NCBI RefSeq assembly: GCF_004168625.1
Contig: NZ_SDWW01000044.1
Location: 1-38,796 of the forward strand
Reading direction: 5' to 3'
DNA: 38,796 nt
From: Pengzhenrongella frigida
GTDB taxonomy: Bacteria > Actinomycetota > Actinomycetes > Actinomycetales > Cellulomonadaceae
The notes under the pieces are model-generated. The model was given only the letters and a program-made list of their open reading frames with translations. It searched no databases and had not been told where the DNA came from. Below, piece by piece: positions 30,910-38,738 of the stretch. The position numbers and the translations under genes were made by a program. Each line of letters opens with the position of its first letter. Position 1 is the stretch's first letter.

Positions 30910-31821
30910 TCAGTACAGCAGCTGAGCAACGCTCGGGGAGATCGACGCGGCCTGGGCGAGCATCGCCGCTCCGGCCTGCGCCACGATGTCCGCGGCCGTG
31001 ACCCTGACCTGTCCGGCCGCCGTGCTGTGGTCCCGGATCGGGGACAAGCGCGCGGAGGTCCCCGCGACCGCGAGGTCGGCCCCAGACTCGGACCCGTCCT
31101 GGACGGCGTTCGGATCGAGGCGGGCGGCGGCGTCCTGGACGGCATTCGGGTCAACGGGCGTGGTGGCGCCCTGGACGGCGTTCAGGTCCAGGTCGGTCGA
31201 GGTCGCCGCGGTCGCCGAGGTCGGCGCGGCGATCAGAGCCTTCGGGTCGACGTCGACGGCCTCGCCGGCGACAGCCGCGCTTGCGACAGCCGAGCCGAAG
31301 ACGGCCGCGATCGCGGCCCGGAGCTTGCCGGCACGGGCGGCGGGGCCGTCCGTCGGCAGGTACTCGACGGTGGTCAGGTCGAGGGTCTTGCGCCCGACCG
31401 TGATGATGCCCTTCGGTTCGATCACCGCAGGCGCCCGTTCGGGCTCTGGCTGAGCCAGGACACCCGAGGCACCGGCCGACACCACAGCCGAGCCACCGGC
31501 ACCGGTCCCCCGCCCGGCGGTCGCGACGGAGATCGATCCGGTCTTCCCCGCCCCCGCGCCGATCGGAACGGGACCCGAGGCGCCGTCGGGCACCTGGTGG
31601 CTGGTGAACGAGATCGTGTCCGTGATGGGCATCGCCGCGCGATCGATCGGCCCACCCCCGCTCTGGCGGGTCCCGGTCGCGTCCGGGTGCGGGGCACGAG
31701 ACACCGGGACGGGTGTGCGGCTCACGGACGTCGAAGCCTGGGTGGCCGGGTCCGGCTGCGCGGGAGCGACGTTCCGGTACGCGGTGCGTGCCGCGGCGTT
31801 GGTCGTGATCGTCAGGGCCAC
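30910..31821 (-). CDS. Decayed flagellin paralog, reading frame intact
   Basis: A 303-residue product clearly derived from FliC. Start: MALTITTNAAARTAYRNV against MALSINTNVAALNAYRNL. Middle: GIITVGRKTLDLTTVEY against GTITVGSKSLDLSTIKY, and VFGSAVASAAVAG against AFGSDIASATVTG. End: DIVAQAGAAMLAQAASI against QILSQAGTAMLAQAKSI. FliC residues about 28-97, with the first D1 helix and the NRAADDAAGLAIS motif, are missing, and the remaining helices are broken by Pro and Gly, so it should not polymerise as normal flagellin. Yet the frame is open over 303 codons, with a GTG start and GGAGGA ribosome site. It contains a 12-residue unit repeated three times. It could be a relic kept by chance, a secreted minor filament protein or a FliS/FliW/CsrA titrator; the last two are speculation. 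Confidence 0.8.
   Translation of the reverse strand: MALTITTNAAARTAYRNVAPAQPDPATQASTSVSRTPVPVSRAPHPDATGTRQSGGGPIDRAAMPITDTISFTSHQVPDGASGPVPIGAGAGKTGSISVATAGRGTGAGGSAVVSAGASGVLAQPEPERAPAVIEPKGIITVGRKTLDLTTVEYLPTDGPAARAGKLRAAIAAVFGSAVASAAVAGEAVDVDPKALIAAPTSATAATSTDLDLNAVQGATTPVDPNAVQDAAARLDPNAVQDGSESGADLAVAGTSARLSPIRDHSTAAGQVRVTAADIVAQAGAAMLAQAASISPSVAQLLY
31084..31191 (-). repeat. 36-bp triple repeat in the flagellin paralog
   Basis: Residues 211-246 are three 12-residue units, each with (D/L)xNAVQ at the same place (NAVQ at 214, 226 and 238). FliC has a single LGAVQ motif at the matching region (327-331), so the repeat probably arose from amplification of that motif. Confidence 0.85.
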
Positions 31822-31906
31822 GATGTCTTCCTCCGTGAGTGGGGCTGATACTGCTGAGCTCGCACGATCAGCCCACGCCCCCGGGACTGGCCGTGCCCGA
31901 ACGACG

Positions 31907-31944
31907 ATGCCCCGCTCCTACCGGTGACGGAAGGAGCAGGGCAT
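31907..31944 (-). terminator. Terminator of fliA
   Basis: ATGCCC (31907-31912) pairs with GGGCAT (31939-31944) and GCTCCT (31914-31919) with AGGAGC (31932-31937), with one mismatch between, making a 13-position stem about 25 bases past the fliA stop. It separates fliA from the flagellin paralog. The rest of the spacer (31,822-31,969) shows the GGAGGA site of the paralog but no clear promoter. Confidence 0.6.
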
Positions 31945-31969
31945 GGCCGAAACGCGCGATCCGAGCGTG

Positions 31970-32989
31970 TCAGGCGGTGGCGTACCCCGCGCCTTCGTGC
32001 ATGAACGCGTCGACCTCCTGAGAGTCCGGGCGCTGGCTGGGCAGCCGACCCGGTCCGGGCGTCGCGAGCTGCGAAGCGCGGGCCAGGAACGAGGCCTGCT
32101 GCGCGACGAGCTCGAAGTACGCCTTCCGGCGACGCTCGGCGACGCCGTCGGGCCGGTCGGCGGCGGGCACGAGCGCCGGCTCGAGGCTGGCGTTCATGCC
32201 GTCCTTCATCAGGGCGAGCGCCTCGGTGCGCAGCTGGCTGATGCGGGACTGCGTGACGCCCAGCTCGTCCGCGAGGTCGATGACGGGCCGATCCTCGAAG
32301 AAGAGCTGCTCGACGACGTACTTGAGCCGCTCAGGCAGGGACGTCACCGCTGCGCGCAGGTGCTGCAGCTTCTCGTTGACGAGGAGGGTCTCCTCGGGGC
32401 CCATGCTGGGCTCGGAGACGGTGTCGGCGATCGCGCTGTCGAATGCCTCGATGCTGAGGATGCGGCGGTCGGCGTCGCCCCGGGCGGCGTCGATCTCGGC
32501 CACGGTGGTGCCGAGCGTCGCCGCGAGCTCCTCGCGGGACGGCGTACGCCCGAACTGCGAGGTGAGCTCGTCGCGGGTGGTGCTGACGCGGCGTGCACGC
32601 TGGCGGGCTCCGCGGGAGACCCAGTCCATCGAGCGGAGCTCGTCGAGCAGCGCACCGCGGATGCGGAGCGCCGCGTACCGGGCGAAGGGAACCCCGGTCG
32701 TGACGTCGAACGCCTGGGCGGCCCGCACCAGGGCGAGCGACCCGGCGGAGGCCAGGTCGTCGCGCGACACATAGGAGGGGACACGGCCGAGCAGCTCGGA
32801 GACGTGATATCCCACAAGAGGGAGGTTCGCCGTCACGAGGGCGTCGATGCTTGCGTCGGGGTTGGGCACAAAGAGGTTCTCGTCCCCGGGGCACCCGGTC
32901 TTGAGGATCTGGGCGAAGCAAGTTCTCACAACCCCGACCGACCAGTCGATCGCCTCCGCGCTCCCCGCTCCGACCTGCGGCTTTACCAT
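31970..32989 (-). CDS. fliA: Flagellar sigma factor FliA with N- and C-terminal extensions
   Basis: A sigma-28 type factor that directs RNA polymerase to late flagellar promoters such as that of fliC. Region 2 (about 48-128: NLPLVGYHVSELLGR, GSLALVRAAQAFD, FARYAALRIRGALLDELRS), region 3 (135-175) and region 4 (212-265: LPERLKYVVEQLFFED, LADELGVTQSRISQLRTEAL) are complete. About 46 residues precede region 2 and 75 follow region 4, giving 339 residues against about 240 usually. The tail has a helix (AERRRKAYFELVAQQASF). The ATG at 32,989 has GGGAG six bases upstream. No FlgM anti-sigma gene is in the window. A CRP-type box lies 17-32 bases before the start. Confidence 0.93.
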   Translation of the reverse strand: MVKPQVGAGSAEAIDWSVGVVRTCFAQILKTGCPGDENLFVPNPDASIDALVTANLPLVGYHVSELLGRVPSYVSRDDLASAGSLALVRAAQAFDVTTGVPFARYAALRIRGALLDELRSMDWVSRGARQRARRVSTTRDELTSQFGRTPSREELAATLGTTVAEIDAARGDADRRILSIEAFDSAIADTVSEPSMGPEETLLVNEKLQHLRAAVTSLPERLKYVVEQLFFEDRPVIDLADELGVTQSRISQLRTEALALMKDGMNASLEPALVPAADRPDGVAERRRKAYFELVAQQASFLARASQLATPGPGRLPSQRPDSQEVDAFMHEGAGYATA

Positions 32990-33005
32990 AGATACTCCCT
33001 TAAAG

Positions 33006-33021
33006 TGTGACCTACGTCACT
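33006..33021. promoter_or_regulatory. CRP/GlxR-type operator between fliA and the flgN operon
   Basis: TGTGACCTACGTCACT matches the actinobacterial cAMP-receptor box TGTGANNTANNTCACA at every fixed position except the last. It lies 17-32 bases upstream of the fliA start and about 185 bases upstream of flgN, in the divergent spacer. From the position, binding would most likely act on fliA as a repressor or, from further away, as an activator of the plus-strand operon. Confidence 0.65.
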
Positions 33022-33203
33022 TCTGGTTCGTCGGTGTGGCGAACTTCGGGCTGGCACTATTCGCCTGGGTACGTCCGGGCGAGTCCGGAGCGTCCGTCGG
33101 AGTCCCACACTCGTTGGGTTCGAACCGTCACAATGGCCGGTGACCGTCCGATGAGACCCGTGAACTCGACTGACGAACACCGACCACATGAAGGAGATCT
33201 CGG
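33022..33203 (+). other. Leader region of the flgN-flgK-flgL-fliW operon
   Basis: It must hold the promoter of the plus-strand operon. A weak candidate reads TCAC-N15-TCCGATGA (33128-33154), with sigma-28 spacing but a poor -35. AAGGAGA just before flgN is the ribosome site. No other structure was recognised. Confidence 0.35.
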
Positions 33204-33686
33204 ATGGGTGTGGCAGAGCTGTCCGCCGTGCTGTGGCGGGAGCGCCAGCTGCTCGAGCTGTTGCTCTTCAAGCTCGAGGAAGAGCAGCTCGTGCTCTCCT
33301 CGGGACGCAGCCGCTGGCTCGGGCACGCCACGCGGGAGGTCGAGCAGGTGCTCGACCAGATCCGCGAAGCCGAGCTCGGTCGTGCGGTCGAGGCCGACGC
33401 CGCCGCCAGCGAGTTCGGGATCACGGCCGGCAGCGGGCTGCGTGACCTCGCAGCTGCCGCGCCCGCGCCGTGGAACGACCTGTTGACCAGTCACCGCGAG
33501 GCGTTCGTCTCGCTGACCTCTCAGATCCAGGACGTCGCGCAGGGGAACCGCGAGCTCCTCACGAGCTCGCACCGCGCCGCCCAGGAGACGATCCTCGGCC
33601 TCGAGGAGACCGTCCAGACCTACAACCCCCACGGAAACCCGTCGTCTGCGGGCGCCACCGCCCAGCTCATCGATCAGTCCTTCTAA
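33204..33686 (+). CDS. flgN: FlgN-type chaperone for hook-filament junction proteins
   Basis: FlgN guides FlgK and FlgL to the export gate. The 160-residue product is helical with the typical start (LWRERQLLELLLFKLEEEQL, then VLSSGRSRWLGHATREVEQV) and lies directly before flgK and flgL, its clients. ATG at 33,204 has AAGGAGA upstream. It ends with a TAA 13 bases before flgK. Confidence 0.88.
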   Translation: MGVAELSAVLWRERQLLELLLFKLEEEQLVLSSGRSRWLGHATREVEQVLDQIREAELGRAVEADAAASEFGITAGSGLRDLAAAAPAPWNDLLTSHREAFVSLTSQIQDVAQGNRELLTSSHRAAQETILGLEETVQTYNPHGNPSSAGATAQLIDQSF

Positions 33687-33699
33687 GGGGAGCGAACCC

Positions 33700-35109
33700 G
33701 TGAGCAGCTTCTCCGGTCTCAACACCGCCCTGAGCTCGTTGATCGCCCAGCGCCAGGCGCTGGACGTCGCCGGCCAGAACATCGCCAACGCGAACACGAT
33801 CGGCTACACCCGCCAGCGCGCCAACCTGGCCTCGGTCGAGGCACTTTCCTCACCGTCCATGTTCTCCGCCGGCCTGACCACCGGCAACGGCACCGGCGTG
33901 ACCGGCATCGCCCGGCTCGGCGACATCTTCCTCGACGCCCGGGTGCGGGCCGAGACCGGCAGCGCCTCGTTCGCGGCGACGAAGGCGGACGCGTATGCCC
34001 GCCTCGAGTCGACCATCGCCGAGCCCGGCGACCTGGGCGTGTCCGACGCTCTGCAGAAGTTCTGGGTCGGCTGGGAGGACCTCGGCAACAACCCCGGGTC
34101 CGCGGCGTTCCGCAACGTCCTGCTCGAGAACGCCACGGCCCTGACCCAGCGGATCTCCGCCGGCCACGCGGCGGTGGCGACCCAGTGGGGCCAGACGCGG
34201 ACCGAGCTCGAAGCCGCCGTCGTCGACGTGAACTCGTCCGCCGAGATGGTCGCCGGGCTGAACCAGTCCATCCGCGGGGTCCTCGTCTCGGGCGGCTCCG
34301 CGAACGAGCTCATCGACCAGCGCAACCAGCTGATCACCGGGCTGTCCTCGCTCGTGGGCGCGAGCGCGGTCGAGCGCTCGGACGGCACGGTCGACGTCCT
34401 GATCGGCGGCAACGCGATCGTGCGCGGCGACAAGGCCTACTCGATCGAGATCAACGCGAACTCGCTGACGATGGGCGCCGACGTGACCGTCAGCTGGAAG
34501 GGCGGCGCGCAGCTCGGCGCCGAGTCCGGGATGGTCGTCGGCATGGTCAACACGCTGGCGACCGCGGCCAAGGGCGGGATCCTCACCGGGGTTGCGGCGG
34601 ACTACGACACCGTCGCAGACAAGCTGATCTCCATGGTCAACACTCAGCACGGCTCTGCCGTGACCGCCGCGGGAGTCGCCGGGGGTGCCTTCTTCAAGCT
34701 CACGCCCGCCACGCCCGGAGCCTCGGCGGCAGCGAACTTCGCGGTCGCGATCACCAACGTCGACGAGATCGCCGTCGGCAAGCCCTTGGGCGGTGCGCTC
34801 GACGGATCCATGGGTGATGCGATGGCGCAGCTGGGCAAGGACAGCGGTGGCCCCGACGCACTGTGGACCGCTTTCGTCGCCGACATCGGGGTGACGTCCC
34901 GGTCCGCCAAGCAGAGCGCGGTCATCACGGAGGCCACGCGGAGCAATGCCGAGGGCCTGCAGATGTCGAACGCGAGCGTCGATGTCGATGAGGAAGCCGT
35001 CAACATGCTCACCTACCAGCGCGCCTACGAAGGCGCGGCCCGGGTGCTCACCGCGATCGACGCGATGCTCGACACCCTCATCAACCGCACCGGCCTCGTA
35101 GGGAGATGA
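33700..35109 (+). CDS. flgK: Hook-filament junction protein FlgK
   Basis: The first junction protein between hook and filament. The 469-residue product has the rod/hook start (SGLNTALSSLIAQRQALDVA, then GQNIANANTIGYTRQRAN), the WVGWEDLGNNP and NELIDQRNQLITGLSSLV blocks, and the family end (VDVDEEAVNMLTYQRAYEGA, ARVLTAIDAMLDTLIN). The start is GTG at 33,700 with AAGGGGAG upstream. Confidence 0.96.
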   Translation: MSSFSGLNTALSSLIAQRQALDVAGQNIANANTIGYTRQRANLASVEALSSPSMFSAGLTTGNGTGVTGIARLGDIFLDARVRAETGSASFAATKADAYARLESTIAEPGDLGVSDALQKFWVGWEDLGNNPGSAAFRNVLLENATALTQRISAGHAAVATQWGQTRTELEAAVVDVNSSAEMVAGLNQSIRGVLVSGGSANELIDQRNQLITGLSSLVGASAVERSDGTVDVLIGGNAIVRGDKAYSIEINANSLTMGADVTVSWKGGAQLGAESGMVVGMVNTLATAAKGGILTGVAADYDTVADKLISMVNTQHGSAVTAAGVAGGAFFKLTPATPGASAAANFAVAITNVDEIAVGKPLGGALDGSMGDAMAQLGKDSGGPDALWTAFVADIGVTSRSAKQSAVITEATRSNAEGLQMSNASVDVDEEAVNMLTYQRAYEGAARVLTAIDAMLDTLINRTGLVGR

Positions 35110-35111
35110 CC

Positions 35112-36029
35112 ATGATCGGACGCGTCACACAGCAGACCACGCAGCGCTCGACGCTGGCGAACCTGCAGAAGAACCTCGCCGTGATGGCGGACCTCCAGAA
35201 CAAGCTGTCCGGCAACACCAAGATCGCCAGACCGTCGGACGACCCGGCCGGCACGGCGTCGGCCATCACCCTGCGGGCCGAGCTGCGCGCGAACACGCAG
35301 GCCAGCCGCAACATCGACGACGGCAACGGTTGGCTCACCACGGGTGACACCGCACTGAACGCCTCGCTCGACGCGCTGCGGCAGGCCCGCGACCTCACGG
35401 TTCAGGGCTCGAACTCGGGCGCGCTGAACCCGCAGGCACGAGAGGCCCTCGCGGTCCAGCTCGAGGGTCTGCGGCAGACGCTGCTCAGCCAGGCGAACAC
35501 GACCTACCAGGGCCGGCAGATCTTCGCCGGGACCTCGAACGCCGCCGGCGCGGTGACGGTCGTCCCGGCCGACCCGGCCGTCGTCGGCAGCGTCGCGACC
35601 TACACGATGAACGGCACCGCCGACACGGTGAACCGTCGCGTCGACGCCAACACCCTCATCCGGGTGGACGTCGACGGCGCGAAGGCCTTCGGGGCCGGGG
35701 CCGCTTCGGTCTTCGCGACGCTCGACCGGATCGCTCTCACGTTGCGCTCGGGCGGTGAGGTCACGTCCGAGCTCGACACCCTGGACGCTCACCGCGACGC
35801 GATGCTCACCGAGCTCGGCGGGGTCGGCGCCCGCCAGTCACAGGTGCTCGGGGCCGAGACCCGCGCGCTCGCCACCAAGACCGAGCTCACGACCCAGCTC
35901 AGCAGCCTCGAGGACGTCGACCTGGCCGCCAGTGTCGTCGAGCTCCAGATGCAGGAGGTGGCCTACAAGGCCGCCCTGGGAGCAACGGCCCGCGTGCTCC
36001 AGCCCTCGCTGCTCGACTTCCTAAGGTGA
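35112..36029 (+). CDS. flgL: Hook-filament junction protein FlgL
   Basis: The second junction protein, flagellin-like at both ends (RVTQQTTQRSTLANLQKNL, then KIARPSDDPAGTASAITLR; end SSLEDVDLAASVVELQMQ and ALGATARVLQPSLLDFL). Two ATGs are close together: that at 35,106 overlaps the flgK stop but sits right on the AGGGAG site, while that at 35,112 has good spacing and gives the usual short start MIGRVTQ, so it was chosen. About 305 residues. Confidence 0.95.
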   Translation: MIGRVTQQTTQRSTLANLQKNLAVMADLQNKLSGNTKIARPSDDPAGTASAITLRAELRANTQASRNIDDGNGWLTTGDTALNASLDALRQARDLTVQGSNSGALNPQAREALAVQLEGLRQTLLSQANTTYQGRQIFAGTSNAAGAVTVVPADPAVVGSVATYTMNGTADTVNRRVDANTLIRVDVDGAKAFGAGAASVFATLDRIALTLRSGGEVTSELDTLDAHRDAMLTELGGVGARQSQVLGAETRALATKTELTTQLSSLEDVDLAASVVELQMQEVAYKAALGATARVLQPSLLDFLR

Positions 36030-36034
36030 GCACC

Positions 36035-36412
36035 ATGACCACTCTCGTCCATCCCGTCACACCGCTCCCGGGCCTGCCCGAGCACCTCGAGTACGAGCTC
36101 GACGGTCTCGACGACGACGGCACGCTCTTCGCGCTGCGCAGCGCGAGCAACCCCGCCGTGCGCCTGTTCGTCGTCCGACCCGAGGTGTTCTTCGCCGACT
36201 ACACCCCCACGGTCGGCGCCTCCACCCGCGAGGCGCTCGGCCTGGCCGACGGCGATGACCCGCTGCTGCTCGTCGTCGTCCACCCGGGATATGACCAGGT
36301 CCCGACGACGGCGAACCTGCTGGCCCCCGTCGTGATCAACCTCGCCACCGGCGCGGCCTGCCAGGTCGTCCTCGACGACAGCGGTTGGCCGATGCAGGCT
36401 CCGCTCGGCTGA
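36035..36412 (+). CDS. fliW: Flagellar assembly factor FliW, CsrA antagonist
   Basis: FliW binds CsrA and blocks it; when unexported flagellin builds up, flagellin takes FliW away and CsrA shuts its own mRNA off. The sequence shows the family landmarks: PGLPEHLEYELDGLDDDGTL, then FALRSASNPAVRLFVVRP, FFADYTP, TANLLAPVVINLATGAACQV and LDD at the end. The ATG at 36,035 (MTTLVHPVTP) is preferred by spacing from AAGG; an in-frame GTG at 36,026 overlaps the flgL stop and would add three residues. In many bacteria fliW is next to csrA; here they are more than 31 kb apart, at the two ends of the island. Confidence 0.92.
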   Translation: MTTLVHPVTPLPGLPEHLEYELDGLDDDGTLFALRSASNPAVRLFVVRPEVFFADYTPTVGASTREALGLADGDDPLLLVVVHPGYDQVPTTANLLAPVVINLATGAACQVVLDDSGWPMQAPLG

Positions 36413-36415
36413 CCT

Positions 36416-37660
36416 ATGACCCTCCCGATCAGCCCCTGGACCGACCCCAGCCCGACGCGCGCGGTGATGGCCGCCGGAGCCTCGACCGAGGTCACGGTGC
36501 ACCGCCAGCCGGTCGTGCGACAGGACCGGAACGTGCACGGGTACGCCGTGAACGTCGTCGTCCGCGCACCGCTGTCGCAGGCCCACTTCGGCGAACGCCT
36601 CGACGCCCTCGCCCAGGCGGAGTACGACAAGCTCGACCTGACGGCCCTCACCGGCGGGACCGTCGTCTTCGTCGGCGCCACGACCGGCCTGCTCACGGGG
36701 CGGTGGCCGGTGCCGAAGTCGGCAGGCGGGGTCGTCCTCGAGGTCCCGCGGCAGTTTGCCGACCGGGCAGACGCCGCCGTTCACCTCGGTCGGCTGCGCG
36801 CCGCCGGGGTTCCGTTGGCACTGGCGGACTACGTGGCCGGCGGCCGGCAAGACCTCCTCCTGCCCCTGGTGACGTTCACCAAGGTGGATCTCGGACGAGG
36901 CGCCGAGATCGCCGCACCGGCCATCGGCTACGCGCATCGCGCCGGGGTCCCGGTGATCGCCGAGCGGGTCGACAGCGAGGCCGCCGTCTCCTTCGGTGAG
37001 AGCCACGGCGTGGACCTGTACCAGGGCCCGCTGTTCCAGCGCGACACCCTGCCGACCGCCCGCGATTTCACCGCTGGCGAGATGCAGTGCCTCGAGCTCA
37101 TGCGCGCGCTGCACGGCCGCGAGGTCGACGCCGCGAAGGTCATCCGCATCGTCGGCTCGGATCCCGAGCTCATGATCCGCGTGCTGCACCTCGTCAACTC
37201 GAGCATCTTCGGGGGCGCGCACCGGATCGACTCGATCGGGCAGGCCGTCACCCTCCTCGGACCGCGTCACCTCGGGGCACTGGCCGCGTCGTCGCTCGTC
37301 GGTGCACGGGGCCACTCGATCGCCGGGCTCTGGTTCGTCCTGACGCGCGCGGTCGCCTGCCGAACCCTGGCCGACGACGACGCCGCGTACACGGTCGGCC
37401 TCCTCTCGGCCGTCGCCTCGCAGCTGCGCATCGCGCCCGCGGTGCTGGTCGCGCGTTCCGGGGTGTCCGACGACGTCGGCCAGGCCCTGCTCTCGCTGTC
37501 CGGGCCGTACGGACCGACCCTCGCCGCCGTGCTCGCGCACGAGGAGAACGATCACGCCGGCGTCGAGGCCTCCGGGCTCTCCCCGTTCGACGTCGCCCGC
37601 GCCTATCTGGCCGCGGTCGCCGATGCGCTCGGAACTGCCACCTCACTGTCCGGGTCGTGA
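36416..37660 (+). CDS. Degenerate EAL-HDOD signalling protein
   Basis: A 414-residue protein of the YuxH-type EAL-HDOD family. The N-terminal 200 residues follow the EAL fold (RQPVVRQDRNVHGY, then PLALADYVAGG and TKVDLGRGAE), but the E-x-L signature is replaced (GYAVN) and the metal-binding acids are mostly absent, so it should not cut cyclic-di-GMP. The C-terminal part (about 215-400) is an HDOD domain (VIRIVGSDPELMIRVLHLVN, SSIFGGAHRIDSIGQAVTLL, LGALAAS). It starts 3 bases after fliW and ends the flgN operon, which suggests a regulatory role in flagellar expression or placement. No partner can be named from sequence. Confidence 0.85.
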   Translation: MTLPISPWTDPSPTRAVMAAGASTEVTVHRQPVVRQDRNVHGYAVNVVVRAPLSQAHFGERLDALAQAEYDKLDLTALTGGTVVFVGATTGLLTGRWPVPKSAGGVVLEVPRQFADRADAAVHLGRLRAAGVPLALADYVAGGRQDLLLPLVTFTKVDLGRGAEIAAPAIGYAHRAGVPVIAERVDSEAAVSFGESHGVDLYQGPLFQRDTLPTARDFTAGEMQCLELMRALHGREVDAAKVIRIVGSDPELMIRVLHLVNSSIFGGAHRIDSIGQAVTLLGPRHLGALAASSLVGARGHSIAGLWFVLTRAVACRTLADDDAAYTVGLLSAVASQLRIAPAVLVARSGVSDDVGQALLSLSGPYGPTLAAVLAHEENDHAGVEASGLSPFDVARAYLAAVADALGTATSLSGS

Positions 37661-37680
37661 CCGGTGAGGCGCCGTAGGCT

Positions 37681-37935
37681 GTGACGGTGCCATCCGTCTT
37701 CGCGCTGATCATGAACCCCGACCAGCGCCGCCCCGACCCCGCGCCCCTCCCCATCGACCTGGTGAAGCTGATCCTCGTCGGGCTCGCCGCGTGGGTCGTC
37801 GCCCTGGCCGTGACCTGGATCCAGTACCGCGCCGGGTCCGGGCTGCTGCAGTCCGTGTGGACCTGCGTGGCCGGGGTCACCGGCGGACTGCTCGCGCTGA
37901 TCTGGGCGAAGGTGACCCGACCGCAGCTGGGGTAG
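37681..37935 (+). CDS. DUF2530 small membrane protein
   Basis: An 84-residue actinobacterial membrane protein of unknown role. It shows a PDPAPLPID motif followed by two membrane helices (about 28-47 and 57-76) linked by a loop with SVWTCVAG. The start is uncertain: GTG at 37,681, GTG at 37,687 or ATG at 37,711 (MNPDQRRPDPAP) are all in frame. It lies 20 bases after the EAL-HDOD gene but is not a flagellar family. Confidence 0.75.
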   Translation: MTVPSVFALIMNPDQRRPDPAPLPIDLVKLILVGLAAWVVALAVTWIQYRAGSGLLQSVWTCVAGVTGGLLALIWAKVTRPQLG

Positions 37936-37942
37936 CGGAGGC

Positions 37943-38578
37943 TCAGGCCACCGGACCGGCCGCACGCCCCCCGTAGGAGCGGACCAGATCCTGGACGACC
38001 GCGCGAGCGTTGCCGTCGCGGACGTCCCCCGGCACGGGCGGCAGGTAGTCGTCCCAGACCGCCATCATCGTCCCGCGCAGCTGTGGCATCCGGCTCGGCC
38101 GGGCGTAGAAGAAGATGTGCGCGTGCTCTCCCCCGTCACCCCACTTGCTGACATGGACCCGGGCGACGCTCGGCAGGGCTTCGATCGCTAATCCGAGAGC
38201 GACCATGATCTGCCCCATCTCGGCGGCGAGAGGCATCGGCAGCGTGGTGAAGTCGTGGTGGGCCAGCGGCGACAGGATGAGGATCAGCGGTGCCCCGCTG
38301 GACTCTGCGACCGCGATGCGCCAGTGATCGTCGCGCCAGACCTCGCCTACGGCCGCGGACCGTTGGTCGCCGCGGTCGCACCCGTCACAGGACGTCCCGC
38401 CCTCTCCGTGCCGGGGAAGCTCCGCTTGGGCGAGTGGTTCGAGGGGTCTGAGCCGCAGCCCCTCTGACTCGAACGGGAACACCTCCCAGGCCTGGAGCTC
38501 GGCGTTGGGTGCCAGGCGGCCTTCGGCATCTGCCGCGGACGCGACTCGCGCGTAGTAGACCTCGATCGACTCGGGCAT
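37943..38578 (-). CDS. HIT-like (histidine triad) family protein
   Basis: A 211-residue cytoplasmic protein. The C-terminal half resembles the HIT/GalT fold, with HVSKWGDGGEHAHIFFYARP carrying an HAH pair (His152, His154) preceded by a LAHHDF strand at about 106-111. An inserted C-x-x-C (Cys64, Cys67) in the N-terminal half may bind zinc. HIT proteins split nucleotide phosphate bonds, but the third active-site His is not clear, so the activity is uncertain. It converges with the DUF2530 gene and looks like housekeeping flank outside the flagellar island. Confidence 0.75.
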   Translation of the reverse strand: MPESIEVYYARVASAADAEGRLAPNAELQAWEVFPFESEGLRLRPLEPLAQAELPRHGEGGTSCDGCDRGDQRSAAVGEVWRDDHWRIAVAESSGAPLILILSPLAHHDFTTLPMPLAAEMGQIMVALGLAIEALPSVARVHVSKWGDGGEHAHIFFYARPSRMPQLRGTMMAVWDDYLPPVPGDVRDGNARAVVQDLVRSYGGRAAGPVA

Positions 38579-38738
38579 GCGGTCAACCTATCGGTGCGCG
38601 TCCGGGCCACCGGGTCGCCGCCCTGGACCTCCCCCGCCCAACCCTGCGCGAAGACTCCGCTTCCACAAGCCCCTCAACCTTCTTGTCCGGATCATCCCCG
38701 TCTGGTAGTATTCATACAGGTGTACTGTGTCGCTTAGC

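Noticed and set aside
30910-31821. Flagellin paralog as a simple pseudogene
   Set aside because: The frame is open throughout, with start codon, ribosome site and a terminator-like hairpin; decay of function is likely but a pseudogene call is not supported by any stop or frameshift.
38588-38595. ACCGATAG upstream of the HIT-like gene as a flagellar promoter
   Set aside because: The -35 position reads CCCG and the gene is not a flagellar family.
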